The notes: generated by a model from the letters alone, not told the origin. Counted from the stretch's first letter, positions 1 to 10,718 are shown. The stretch: DNA of 64,000 nucleotides from Isoperla grammatica (GCA_945910005.1 OX246746.1:21261228-21325227); one strand, 5' to 3'. Program-made: numbers and translations.

Positions 1-924
1 ATTCCCACGTAGTTTCCTGATTCCTCGGGAAATTGGTTGAGTTTGAGAGCACTCATTGAGATACGACACACTGACTCCTCTATACATAATACAACGCAAG
101 AGAAATCAATATAATGTTTTTATAGTCGATAGTAAACACTAGTAGTTTGACTGATCTTGATCTACGCCGCTCACTGGATATATTCGCGGATGTATCAGGC
201 AATAGGCCGCAACACGCGTTGTTATGTACACACGATAATCGGCTAAATTTCCATCAATTTCTTGCTGGTTTTCTGTTTGTAATATCTTAACATATCAGTT
301 AACATGATAGGCTGGTTGGAATTCTGGTTTTTAAAGCTAGCTCCTCATTAAACAAGCTTGAAATTGGTTGTGTTTCCATCTAAATTATGTGTAAATTGCT
401 TATGTTTAACATTATGTAGAATAAGTTGCATAAATGGTAGAAGGTTGTTCAAGCATTCATCGTGTAGACCGAGGTAAGACAAATTCAGTGGTATGTTTGA
501 TTTGTGCTCAAGTGAATTAGATGGATCTGGACGACGAGATATATTTGTGCGGGCCTCGAAACACAGAAGATGCTCCATATGCAGCGAGCAGCGTGGGGTT
601 TTGTAGACGTCATAACGCCTGGGGCGAAACACTTTTTCTTGGATTTCAAGAGCTTGGATACACTAGGCAACTTGACACATGCACTAACCGTTACAGATTT
701 GGCTTACAATTACACATTTTAAACGAAATGTGCGGGTTTAGTGGGCCTTTAAGTATATCATGCTTATAGATGGTTTAACGTGCTGGAGAATGCCAGCGGC
801 AAATCATTTTCAACAAGTTACGGAACGCACCTATATAAGATAACATCCTAGCATTCATTTTTCTAGTTACAAGCTCATTGACGACTTGAAGTCAAACCGA
901 CTAGGCTGAAATAGTTTGAAGTGA
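1..924. other. Unassigned left edge
   Basis: No gene is recognised in this stretch. Short open frames exist on both strands (for example 521-769 on + and 348-632 on -), but they overlap each other, have no recognisable motif and no codon pattern that favours either. A TATA-like CTATATAAG lies near 831-839 with no supported transcript behind it. The stretch ends at the 8-bp target duplication of the hAT element. Confidence 0.5.
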
Positions 925-1094
925 GTGTTTGGCAGTGTTGTTAAAGCTTCTTTTTAAAGGAGCACTGTTACAGCTACAACTACTTGATCTTTGATGATTG
1001 ACTACTTGATGGGGGGTGATATCTGATCGCGTCCGTACAAAGCTTTTGCTGAATACACGTGCCCCCTGGTTAACACTAAACGATCAGATACAAC

Positions 1095-2201
1095 ATGCCT
1101 ATCTCAACGACCGGCAGAGACAGAGGCCAAGACAGAACCAGCCCTTCTAAGGGCATTTGTAGATTAATATTTTGGAACGCGGGAGGAATATCCCAAGATA
1201 AATTAGCTGAACTATCAAGAATTATCAGTCTCAAGGACGCCGACGCATTCGCAATAGTTGAAGCAGGTACTTTCTCAGATAACGACAACCTGGAGAAGGC
1301 ACAAGTCACGGGTTATAACATATACAACCTTCCCAGAGCTAGACAAGTCGCCTCAGGCATGATTGTAGGAGTGAAAAAAGAACTCACAGCAAAATTTAAA
1401 ATACTGAACGAAATGAAAGAAGATGATAAAATTGAACTAGCTCAACTTGAAATATGGAAAAATCAGACAAGGACCAGATACATCATAGCATACAACCCAC
1501 CACTCAACGAAACTCAAGTAATAGATCTCATCGAGCTGGACAGTAATACAATAGTGGTAGGGGACTTCAACGCACCAAACAAGCAATGGAACTACAAAGA
1601 AACAAGTAGAGTAGGATCTATAGTGGAAGACTACATCGATAGCAGACCCTTAATGCTACTGGATGGGACCCCTATGCCGTACACATTCCTCTCGTACAGA
1701 GGCCATCAATCAAGACCGGAACTAGTCTTCTGCCATTCAAACATTTATAAAGATGTAATACAAGAAAACCTGGAATCTCCCTCTGGAGCAGGCCACAAGA
1801 TTGTCCTTATTACCAGGGAAAAGGTTAAAGCAGAAGACGCAGAACCAAGAGTGAGTTGGAACTTCAAAAAAGCAAACTGGGATGGATACAGAAGCTTCAC
1901 TGAAGATAAGTTCAACGGACCAGTAAGAAGGGAGCAAGCAGACCAAGAGAACCATGAAATTAATGCTATAATACAGGAAGCAGCAAGTAAACACATCCCT
2001 AGAGGAAAGGTGAAGAAATATAAGCCCTTCTGGAATGGAAACCTACAGCAACTGAAGGAAGAAAGAGATCATGCAAGGAAAACCGCAGAGAGGACAGGAT
2101 GCATGACGGATATGATCAAACTAAGGAAGGCACAGGCCGTACTCAAAAAGCAGATAATTGAAAGCAAGAGGAAACATTCGATGAGTTTGCCGAGGGAATA
2201 G
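1095..2201 (+). CDS. Retrotransposon endonuclease half (frameshifted 5' part)
   Basis: Encodes about 360 residues of the retrotransposon polyprotein before the frame breaks. Family motifs of the exonuclease-endonuclease-phosphatase fold are visible: an early LIFWNAGG segment (about residues 23-30), IVEAGTF near 53, GDFNAPNKQW near 155, and a late GAGHKIVL segment standing for the catalytic His region. The enzyme would nick target DNA to prime reverse transcription. The ATG at 1095 is the first in-frame start after the element boundary. The tail after about 2170 is out of frame with the rest, since the coding sequence continues one base back into the frame of the RT half. This is a break in a single ORF, not two genes. 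Confidence 0.85.
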   Translation: MPISTTGRDRGQDRTSPSKGICRLIFWNAGGISQDKLAELSRIISLKDADAFAIVEAGTFSDNDNLEKAQVTGYNIYNLPRARQVASGMIVGVKKELTAKFKILNEMKEDDKIELAQLEIWKNQTRTRYIIAYNPPLNETQVIDLIELDSNTIVVGDFNAPNKQWNYKETSRVGSIVEDYIDSRPLMLLDGTPMPYTFLSYRGHQSRPELVFCHSNIYKDVIQENLESPSGAGHKIVLITREKVKAEDAEPRVSWNFKKANWDGYRSFTEDKFNGPVRREQADQENHEINAIIQEAASKHIPRGKVKKYKPFWNGNLQQLKEERDHARKTAERTGCMTDMIKLRKAQAVLKKQIIESKRKHSMSLPRE

Positions 2202-4804
2202 ACTACAGAAAAGATGGGAGTAGGGCACACAACTATTTCTCTCGATTGTGCAACAAGGACATCAAACAGGAGAGAAACGAACCCATTGAATACAAAAACA
2301 GATTGCTGACCGACGATAAGGATAAAGCAGAAGCCTTCTGTGAACACCTATCCAAACAGAGTAACTGTAAGAACCAGAAGCATGTCAAAGTAGAAAAACA
2401 GAAACACAAGGACGACAACCTAGACCCATATAATGGCGCATTTAGGCCGGATGAACTTGACCAAGCACTAAATAAGCTGCAATGTAAAAAGTCACCTGGA
2501 GTAGACCTGATATACCCAGAATTCCTCAAGAATCTTGGCATCGAGGGCAGAAGTACCATCCTCAACTTGTGTAACATGACATGGGAAGATAATATTCCGG
2601 ACTGCTGGAGAAAAGCAGAAGTCATCCCTATACTGAAAAAGGACAAAGATGGTAGCAAGGTTGATAGCTACAGACCAATATCTCTCACCTGTATGGCAGC
2701 TAAAGTCATGGAGCATATGGTAAACTTTGGATTAAAGAGCTATCTCGAATCTAACAAACTCCTAACACCACATCAGGCCGGCTTTCGGAACAACCGAAGT
2801 ACAGTTGATCAGATTGCGTATCTTATGCAAGATGCTAAGGAAGGGTTCCACAAACAACTATCAACTATAGCAGTTATGGTAGACTTTAAAGCAGCATTTG
2901 ACAAAGTATGGAGAGGCAGACTACTACAAAAAATGTATAGCCTAAAAATACCAGCAAATATATACAGATGGACCAAAAACTTCTTAAGCCAACGATTTAT
3001 TCGAGTCAGATACAATAACAGAAGATCAAAATACAGACAGATAAGAGGAGGGGTGCCACAAGGAGCAGTGCTGAGCCCAATTCTCTTTAATATTCTTATA
3101 AATGACCTGGCAGAATACGTCCAAAGCAGATGTGAAGTAAAGGTGAAAATCTTTGCCGACGACGTGGTGATGTGGTACAGTGGAAGAGACACAGAGGCAA
3201 TGGAAGAGGAGATGAACAACGCATTGAAGGCACTGGAAGAGTGGTCAACATTGAACGGAATGGTAGTCAACGAGAAGAAGACAATGTACGACTATTATAC
3301 CAACGGTCGAACTGTCCCCAATTTCCAACTGAAGTATGCAGGATCACTACTAAATAAGGAAGATAACCCTGCTTACTTGGGGATGACAATGGACCAAAAA
3401 ATGAAAGGATCGCAACAAATAGAAAAGATGTGTGCAGCAGGTAAGAGAAGGCTGAGCTTGCTGAAGAGAGTGGCAGGAGTGCAATGGGGAGCAAATGAGG
3501 AGACATTGGCAACCACATACAAAACATATGTACGACCCCTCCTCGAGTATGGAGGTGCCCTACTCGTCACGGCTCCTAAAGCAAGCAGGGATGCATTGGA
3601 CAGGGTGCAAAATCAGGCCCTACGAATAATCACAGGAGGTGTCAAAACTACCCCAATTGCTGCAATGGAAGCAAAAACAAAAGTGCCTTCTCTGGATGCG
3701 AGGAGATGCATGGCGGCAGTTCATCTACACGAAAAATTAATAAGACTGGACGAACATGAATGGGACAGAGAACCGCTCGAAAAACTGAAGACTCATAAAA
3801 CCTTTATCACTGTAGTGGACGAGATAAAGACTGATCTTGTCGGGAACTTGTTTAATACTACAACGAGAGAGAAGATTCCCCTACCTAACATAGTAGTATC
3901 TGCACTTGATGTACCACATGAGTTGACAGTGGACGGCACGAAGAAGTCAACGTGTACGAGTGAAGAATGGAAGATTTTATCAATGAGACATGTCCACAGA
4001 CACTACCCAGAAAATGAGTGGCTACACATTTACACAGACGGCTCAGCAACACCAGGTGCAGGTCTGGCAGGGGCAGGAGTATACTGTAGGGAGTTTGAAG
4101 AAGCCCACCCTGCGGGTATGAATGGTAGCAGCTATAATGGAGAGATGACAGCAATCCAGAAAGCACTCCTCAAGGCAAAGGGTTGTACCAAGGACAAAAT
4201 CGTGATCCTAACTGATTCTAAGGCTGCAGTACAAGCATTAGCCAGCAAGGAGGATGTGGATGAAGACATCAGACAGTGCAAGCTAACGATCCTAAGGCTG
4301 AACAACATAGGCAAAATGGTAAAGCTACAGTGGATACCTGCACACTGCAATATACATGGCAATGAGAAGGCCGACTACCTGGCCAAACGTGGGAGCAAGA
4401 TGCCGCAACCAGCAATACCAATAACCTTCAGAGCCGTTAAATCCCATGTGAATGCAGCGATGTCCAGCAAAGTGAAGCAGCAGTGGGTGGAGAAAGGACA
4501 AAACAAGACGTGGAATCAATACACAACAACCACAAGACAAACCCCCCACAAATTCAGCAGAAGAATAGAAACCGCGCAATTCAGGCTTAACACACAACAT
4601 GACCTATTGGGGAAGCACCTGCACCGGATGGGAATATTTGAGACTAGTATCTGCAAACTATGTGGAGTGGAGGAACAGGACAGGAATCACCTCTTCAGAT
4701 GTAGTAAACTTAAAACAGAACGTGACGCATTGCCTAACGGCATGAAGAGAGAAGAAAAGGAGGCCTGTCTCTACTGGTTGACCAGATCTTACATGATGGC
4801 CTGA
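2174..4804 (+). CDS. Retrotransposon reverse transcriptase and RNase H half
   Basis: The open frame can be followed upstream of any ATG to about 2174, where it should join the endonuclease half. Reverse transcriptase blocks occur in order: KKSPGVD, SYRPISL, HQAGFRNNRST, DFKAAFDKVW, GGVPQGAVLSP and the catalytic FADD at about 3152-3163. A type I RNase H domain follows with its acidic residues in place: YTDGSA near 4032, an EMTAI Glu near 4142, a LTDSKAAV Asp near 4207 and PAHCNIHGNEKAD near 4337. A C-x2-C-x7-H-x4-C knuckle lies near 4653-4700. The stop is at 4802-4804, and the short 3' UTR ends in an A-rich tail. All catalytic positions look intact, so the upstream frameshift is the only lesion seen. 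Confidence 0.9.
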   Translation, partial: TFDEFAEGIDYRKDGSRAHNYFSRLCNKDIKQERNEPIEYKNRLLTDDKDKAEAFCEHLSKQSNCKNQKHVKVEKQKHKDDNLDPYNGAFRPDELDQALNKLQCKKSPGVDLIYPEFLKNLGIEGRSTILNLCNMTWEDNIPDCWRKAEVIPILKKDKDGSKVDSYRPISLTCMAAKVMEHMVNFGLKSYLESNKLLTPHQAGFRNNRSTVDQIAYLMQDAKEGFHKQLSTIAVMVDFKAAFDKVWRGRLLQKMYSLKIPANIYRWTKNFLSQRFIRVRYNNRRSKYRQIRGGVPQGAVLSPILFNILINDLAEYVQSRCEVKVKIFADDVVMWYSGRDTEAMEEEMNNALKALEEWSTLNGMVVNEKKTMYDYYTNGRTVPNFQLKYAGSLLNKEDNPAYLGMTMDQKMKGSQQIEKMCAAGKRRLSLLKRVAGVQWGANEETLATTYKTYVRPLLEYGGALLVTAPKASRDALDRVQNQALRIITGGVKTTPIAAMEAKTKVPSLDARRCMAAVHLHEKLIRLDEHEWDREPLEKLKTHKTFITVVDEIKTDLVGNLFNTTTREKIPLPNIVVSALDVPHELTVDGTKKSTCTSEEWKILSMRHVHRHYPENEWLHIYTDGSATPGAGLAGAGVYCREFEEAHPAGMNGSSYNGEMTAIQKALLKAKGCTKDKIVILTDSKAAVQALASKEDVDEDIRQCKLTILRLNNIGKMVKLQWIPAHCNIHGNEKADYLAKRGSKMPQPAIPITFRAVKSHVNAAMSSKVKQQWVEKGQNKTWNQYTTTTRQTPHKFSRRIETAQFRLNTQHDLLGKHLHRMGIFETSICKLCGVEEQDRNHLFRCSKLKTERDALPNGMKREEKEACLYWLTRSYMMA

Positions 4805-5574
4805 TTAAGCCAAATGTGGGCATATGATAAAAAAAAATAAAAAAAATGATCTTTGAAAGTCACTTAGCTACTTTTCAGCTACTGTATTTGGTCAAGTAGC
4901 TCACTACTTGTACAGCTACCCAAAAAAAGAAGTGACGCTACTTTACAGCTACTTTCATTTTTTTTTTATAAAGGACCAAGAGTACGTACTATTTATTAAA
5001 ACGGCGGTATGGTCCGGAGGTGAGTCATACTCATATCACAGCTGACGGTGTGAAACAGGAAACTCAGTGCTGGGGAGGCGGTTTTGGGACTAAAGAGCAA
5101 GAAAGCCAATGTCAGTCGTCATTCCGAACCTGTGACGGTGGGAATTGTGGCGGGCGAAACAAAACATGTGTTTGTTTATTGCAAAAATAGAGTAGCGGCG
5201 ACTTTTCGCTACAAATACTCGTATAGAGTAGCTTGCTACTCGCTACTTTACTGCATTTTCAAATGTAGCGCGCTACCAGTCTCGCTGCCAAAAAAAGTAA
5301 CATGCTACAAGTAGGTAGCGCGTTACTTGTAGCGCGTTACTTAACAACACTGGTGTTTGGAGTACAGTATGCGACTTATGGAATCAATTGATTATAGCTA
5401 TATTTCTTAACACACCTGAATTAAGCTACTTATTACTGGGCGCTGCCAAGGTTTGGGATATAGTCAATTTGGAGCCCTGGGTGGGGTAGGCCTAGGCCTA
5501 GGCTACCTAGCCTTATCCAAACACTCACATTCACCTAGCCTACCTAGTTAGGGACCTGGAGCTGGACACATCAG

Positions 5575-5721
5575 CAGGGCGATTCTGTATGGGCGACGAT
5601 AAATTTATCAGCGGTTTTAGTCGTTACTGAAGGAAAATGCAAGGCGGTGATTGGCTCATCGCCTTCTTCTAACAACTGAAACCGGTGATAAACGTATCGT
5701 CGCCCATACAGAATCGCCCTG
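5575..5721. mobile_element. Short foldback (MITE-like) element
   Basis: The 147-bp element starts CAGGGCGATTCTGTATGGG and ends with its inverse. The arms pair imperfectly over about 50 bp, leaving a short central loop. The flanking trinucleotide CAG occurs on both sides (5572-5574 and 5722-5724) and may be a 3-bp target duplication, but three bases can match by chance. There is no coding capacity. It could be a PIF/Harbinger-like or unclassified MITE. Confidence 0.75.
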
Positions 5722-6315
5722 CAGGCAGCCCAGACCTGGTAGAGCCTAGGTCTAGGCCTAGGCCTAGGGCCTATTCACCGTACAACCCTGAGGGATTCCT
5801 ACGAAATAATAGGAGGACTAGGCCTAGGGCTTAGCCTAGGGCCAGGTAGGCCTAGGCCTAGCAATGATCACTGGTCAATAAACACGCTTTGATGACTGTG
5901 GTTGCTTTTAGCCAGGATCCAGTTCCGTATGAAATTAAACATGTAATGTAAATGTAACCCACCTGTAGGCATCATTCCAAATTGCATATTAAATTAACCT
6001 AAACACAACAGTTACAAACAACTGTTAAATCTAATAGAAAGCCAAAGTAAAAATCACATACCGGTTTTGAGCACATGACCAACTTCAAACCCAATGACAT
6101 TACACACAAAAGCCGCCATTTTTAGGCCTCCGCCCAAAGTCGTCTTCTTTTTTCTTCAGCAGACGTAACAGATTCGGCCAGAATATTTCGCAGCAAGTTG
6201 TCGAAGGCCGAAGCTAGTTGAAGTTTTCAAAAGCCTTTCAGTAATCAATGCAGTAATCAATCACTGTGATATGTTTAAGTTTAAGTTATTTTTAGTAAGA
6301 AGAGTAGTAGTAAAG

Positions 6316-6359
6316 CTCTCTTCTGAGGCTGGGCCATAAGGCCCAGCCACCGAAGAGAG
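6316..6359. other. Strong hairpin upstream of the TSC22-like gene
   Basis: An outer CTCTCTTC (6316-6323) pairs with GAAGAGAG (6352-6359). An inner GCTGGGCC (6328-6335) pairs perfectly with GGCCCAGC (6340-6347) around an ATAA loop. This is stronger than expected by chance in AT-rich DNA. It may act in the 5' UTR or be the core of an old foldback element. No function can be assigned from sequence alone. Confidence 0.55.
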
Positions 6360-7887
6360 GGCAGAGGCAACCCTCCCCCCAAGATTTACTAAAGTGGGCA
6401 TCCATATTATGCATATAAATTCATAAAATAAAATGCCCTAAAGTAAAATGAAATAAAATGAATAAAATTAAAATTTAAGGAAAATAATAAAATTGACGAT
6501 AAAATAAAATAACTCCCCCCCCCCCCCCTCATGATTTAAGCATTGATTAAACATGTTTAATCAATGATTTAGGTACATGCTCCTCTTTAAATTATTTTTG
6601 TTTGTGTTTATTGTATTCTGAATTATTCTTCCACCTGATGGATATGGGCATTGGGTTTGGAAAATATGGGTTAGCGTTGCCGCCCAAGGAGGTTATATAA
6701 TCTCCTTGTTGCCGCCGCCCGAACGTGGTTTGTACGTGCTTACCGCACTTCGTCGATTGCCGTTGCAGAGAAAACACTTCGTTTCGTTTCGTTTTTATTT
6801 GCAGAAATGGATTACATACATGTATAGATACATAACTATCAGTAATTTCAGCATTGTCAATTTGATAATTGTATTGTGTAGCCTATTGTATTTATTAGCA
6901 TCCATTTGATCCATGCAATAAATCGATATAGGATGTATTGCACAAATAAAACTAAAGCTAGAAGTAAGTAGGCTTAGGCCTATGTTGTTTTCGTAAAAGC
7001 TAATCTAAACGGAAGTAAAATGCCGAAATAGGTGATTATTGCGATTACTCTACTCCGTCAGTGCGAAAAACACATTGCCAAGGACGAAAGCATAAGGACA
7101 ATGTAAAGTTTTACTATCAAAAATGGATGGAAGAGTAAGCACACCACCTCATCGACGCCACTACAGCAGCGTTCAAGGCTGGCAAGATTGCGTCAAATCC
7201 ATTTGCTGGTAGCTATTCCTCCTCCTTCAAACTTGTCTTGCTTGCTACAAAAATACGAACATATTATTTAAAGACGGCGGCATTTTAGTTTGTTGTATCA
7301 CCAACATAAGCGCTGGGATCTAAGCCAGCGCCTTGTGTACAGGGGAGATCCAGTGCCTTGGAAATGAATGCAGAATGATTTAATGAAGTGCCAATTTCTT
7401 GATCATTCTCAAATTGTTACAGACTACCTAGATTTAAACCGTATGATTTTTAAATAAATTATTTGCTGGCTGGAAATCAAACTGGGTTGGGTTTTTCAAA
7501 TCGAAAATAGTTACAACAGCTGTTTTAAGAAATTCTTACCAGGCCTATTCACACAGTTCTCATGTTTGATCGCTAGGTTGATATGCTTCAAATTGCTTCA
7601 AATAACACTACGTCAATAGAAGTAACGAGCATGCGCCATATTGCCAGCAGACGGAACTGTCTTGATTCATATGTGTAAATAATAATGAATGTTTAGAGCA
7701 AAGTTTTAATTTTTGCGAGTAACTAGTAGTTGCTATAGTTAAAAATTTCTTAACCGACGTGTATGTTTTCTTTATTATGAGTGACATTCTGACGTATGGA
7801 TTAATAAAGCGTGGAAAGCTAAAAGCCCAGGTAAACTCGGAATATTTTTGGAAGCAAACTTTATTATTTTCCTAGCCTAGGCCTAAC

Positions 7888-10712
7888 ATGGCTGACAATG
7901 TAAGTCAGAAACCACCAAAACCAGGTGAAAATGTAAAAATAGTTAATGCTGTCAATGTAGCGGGCAGTGAGACTTTGCGTATGGGGGAACCAGATAGGGT
8001 AGTGACTCATCCTACATGTTTAACCGCTGGAACAGTCATAAATCAGCGTAAAAAAGCGCCATCATTTCAGATTACAAGTGTGTCTGTTGGCAGTAACTCT
8101 CGAACGTCAAATGACGGTGGTGATGATTCAGCTGACGATTTAGATGAATCTCACACAGATGACTTTTCAATAGATAACTCTCGAATTACTGATGTGGAAA
8201 ACGAAACACCCTCCTTCTCAGAAGACACGTTCTCAAAAGATGAGCTATATTTTAACCCTACAAACCCATCTATAACCTCTGTGCCAGTTATACCAACCTC
8301 ATCTCAGTATGGTTTAGCAATTGTGGGATCAGATGCTGATAACAGTGCTAACAATGCCAATTTAATAAATGCCGCAGTGGCTTGTGCGAACAATATAAGT
8401 ACAGGTGACACAACTGTTAGCGTTACTGATACGGGTAGTGTGATTAATATAATCGCCAACACAAAAAGTGATATTGAAATGCGAGATTTACCACCGCACC
8501 ATCCTAGCCGAAATGAACGATTTAAAGTAGTGAAGATTGAAAGTACGGAACCTTTCAAACGCGGTCGTTGGATGTGCATGGACTACTTGGATCATACGAT
8601 ATTGCAACAACAACAAACTCAACTTTCGGGCATAAACGTGAAGCAAGCGGATTCTGATTCACCTGTGAACCCTACTCAGTTCATCGCCCCAGAGTCTGGT
8701 GTTGTCATATCATCAGACAGTCGCCTGCTCCGAGCACAAGACGAGCACGTCGATCCTGCGTACAGTAAGTCCTCAATGCAAGACAATCAACTAGTTAATC
8801 AGCAGAGCACAATAGTTCTAACCACTGGTCAAACTCTGCCTGCTTTTCCTAACATATCACCTGGCCAAAGTCTACAGCAAGATCTTCAACAGAATCCTAT
8901 TAGTAATACACAGAATTCAATACACAATCTATCACAGCAAATGAATTCACAATCTCAACAAGTCAACCTGCCTTCCCAACAGTTGAGTTCACAATCCCAG
9001 CAAATGAGTTCTCAGTCCCTTCCACTTGGCTCACAAGCCCAGCCAATAAATCCTCAATCCCAACAAATGAATTCCCAATCTCAACAAATTAGTTCACAAT
9101 CCCAGCAACTGAATGCACAGTCCCAACAAGTAGGTTCTCAAACTCAGCAAATGAACCCTCAACAAGTTAACCAGCATCTCCAACAGCAGTATAATTCTCA
9201 GCAAATCAACGCCCAATCTCAACAGTTTAATCCTCAACCTCAGCAAAACAGCCAACAACAGCAAGCACAAAACCATGTAGGTTTAATTGGACAATCTCAA
9301 CAAATTAACACGCAGACACAACAGGTTAACCAACAATCCCAACATTTTACATCTCAAAATTCACATATGAACTCCCAACCACAGCAATTTAATTCTCAGC
9401 CCCAACAATTTAACCAACAGAGCTCACAGCAAATGCATCAAGGGAGTGGTCAGCAAAATATTTCTCAAATGCAACAAAATCTACAGGGTCAGAACTTTCA
9501 AACAAGCAGTTCGCAGCAAGTCTCTCAAGCGCAAAGTATGACTCAAGTGCCCATTCAGTGTGCTACGAGCATGACATCAGCTCAAGCTTTGCAGCACCAG
9601 AGCCTTCCGCCCCAACAGCTGCAACAAGTACTCAATGCTGTAAACATGCAGCAAATGGGTGTCCAACAAGGATTAGTTCAGCAACAACATTTAATGCAAC
9701 ATCAAGGGATAAACCAATTTCAACATCAGGCTCCACAATATTATGGCCAAAGTGGCATTCAAATGTTACCACCTCAGAGTGGAATGGCAACAGCAAATTC
9801 AATCGCGTCTGTATCACTGCAACATACTGCACCACCAGTACAATCGTCGGCTACTATGTCTATGCCCATCCCAAATTCTGGGTCTATGGCATCTCAAAGT
9901 CTCCCACAAATGACTCAGAGGCAACAACAAATGACGGTACAGAATCAACAACAGCAAATGCAACAGCAAATGCAACTTCAACAAATGGCCACACGACAAC
10001 CGCAAAGCCTTCAACAAATTCCCATCCAACAGCAACAGCAAGTCCCCATCCAGGGGTATTCAGTACAGCAACAATTCCCCTTGCAACATCAACAGCAGTT
10101 TCCAGTGCCGCAACAGTTTTCTGTACAGCAACAAATACCCCTTGTTCAATTGTTTCCTGTCCAACAACAGCAGCAAGTTCCAATGCAAAGTCAGCAAGTC
10201 CCTATTCAACAGCACCAACAGCAAATGTTACAACAAAATTACCAGCCAATGCCAAATATCCAGCAATCAGGTCAACAAATATTGACCCGTAATGTCACGA
10301 TGGGGGACACCCAAAGTGCTCCCAGTCTTACACAAGGGCATAGTGTAAATCAATCTGGTTTGATACAAGGTAATCAAATACCACCTGGTTTACACCAAAA
10401 CTATTTACATCAAGTCCCAACGTCAACTCAAGGGGACTCTTACTTTACTGCCCCGAGCCCGCGATCTGAAAAACAAGTAACTGGTTCTCGTAGTTTGTCT
10501 GCTGGTGGACCCGAGTCTACATGTGGGGTTCAACAATCTGCATCCAGTATGTCCACACATAACCAGCCTTCTGGGACAGTGAGTTCCAGCACCTCCCGTT
10601 TGGAAGTAACGGACCAGTCTTCATTGGAGCCATTGTCGTCCCATGCTGAAGGATTCCTAGACGTTTCAACGACAGGAGAGGACCATGCTGGGCCCTCCGA
10701 AGATCCAGAGAG
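7888..10712 (+). CDS. TSC22-domain protein, long isoform, N-terminal coding exon
   Basis: This exon encodes 941 full codons plus two bases. Two blocks conserved in long TSC22D1/D2/D4 and Drosophila Bunched-A proteins are recognisable. Block 1 (residues about 54-93) contains KKAPSFQITSV and then an acidic DDSADDLDESHTDD stretch. Block 2 (about 209-235) contains ERFKVVKIES and EPFKRGRWMCMDYLD. RFKV at 211-214 fits the RFxV type of docking motif. In other animals these regions bind NRBP1/Madm-type pseudokinases and long isoforms affect growth and WNK-pathway signalling; a shared role here is inferred. Residues about 300-820 are Gln-rich with many SQ(S/P)QQ repeats, and the tail is Ser/Thr-rich. 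The ATG sits in AACATGG with an in-frame stop at 7873. Reading runs into TAA only through the donor AG|GTAAGA at 10713, so the ORF is an exon that ends in phase 2. The TSC box must come from a downstream exon. Confidence 0.92.
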
Positions 10713-10718
10713 GTAAGA
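10711..10718 (+). other. 5' splice donor of the TSC22-like coding exon
   Basis: The sequence AG|GTAAGA matches the metazoan donor consensus at every position. It splits an Arg/Ser-type codon after two bases (phase 2). If unspliced, the protein would end at the TAA inside the donor, leaving no dimerisation domain. Confidence 0.88.

Larger units (their letters stand above)
995..4846 (+). mobile_element. Near full-length non-LTR retrotransposon (EN-RT-RNase H)
   Basis: This 3.85-kb element has target duplications of TGATCTTTGA at 985-994 and 4847-4856. The other copy of the host hAT element carries this sequence once, near 12026-12035, which acts as an empty-site control. It has a 100-bp 5' UTR, apurinic-like endonuclease, reverse transcriptase and RNase H domains, a C-terminal Cys/His knuckle, and an A-rich 3' tail (about 4827-4846). 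There is no separate upstream gag-like ORF. RT plus RNase H in one polyprotein fits the I/Ingi side of the non-LTR tree, but the clade is an inference. The coding frame is broken by one frameshift near 2170, so this copy is probably dead. Confidence 0.9.
925..5360. mobile_element. Non-autonomous hAT-type foldback element, interrupted by a retrotransposon
   Basis: The termini are inverted: CAGTGTTGTTAA at 933-944 and TTAACAACACTG at 5341-5352. Immediate direct repeats of GTGTTTGG flank them at 925-932 and 5353-5360, an exact 8-bp target duplication as made by hAT transposases. The interior (945-984 and 4857-5340) is rich in GTAGC/GCTAC words and largely self-complementary, with no transposase. 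Without the retroelement the unit is about 560 bp. A second copy in the opposite orientation lies at 11554-12079, so this is a local family. The hAT class is inferred from the duplication length and terminus style. Confidence 0.88.
5361..7887. other. Upstream and 5' UTR region of the TSC22-like gene
   Basis: No coding sequence is supported here. The stretch holds blocks of AGGCCTAGGCCT-type simple sequence (about 5488-5510, 5750-5770 and 5818-5860), a foldback element, a strong hairpin at 6316-6359 and a C-run near 6512-6527. Just before the start codon, a pyrimidine-rich TTTATTATTTTCCTAG ends at 7874. It resembles a 3' splice acceptor, so the coding exon may be preceded by a 5' UTR intron. 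I could not place the transcription start. Confidence 0.5.

Noticed and set aside
521..769. An 82-codon frame at the left edge with an acidic start
   Set aside because: It overlaps equally long frames on the other strand and has no motif or upstream context.
9558..10292. A 244-codon + strand frame rich in Thr, Ala and Ser overlapping the Gln-rich exon
   Set aside because: It is the shifted frame of CAA/CAG-rich codons in the TSC22-like exon, has no conserved motif and is open only because the repeat lacks stops.
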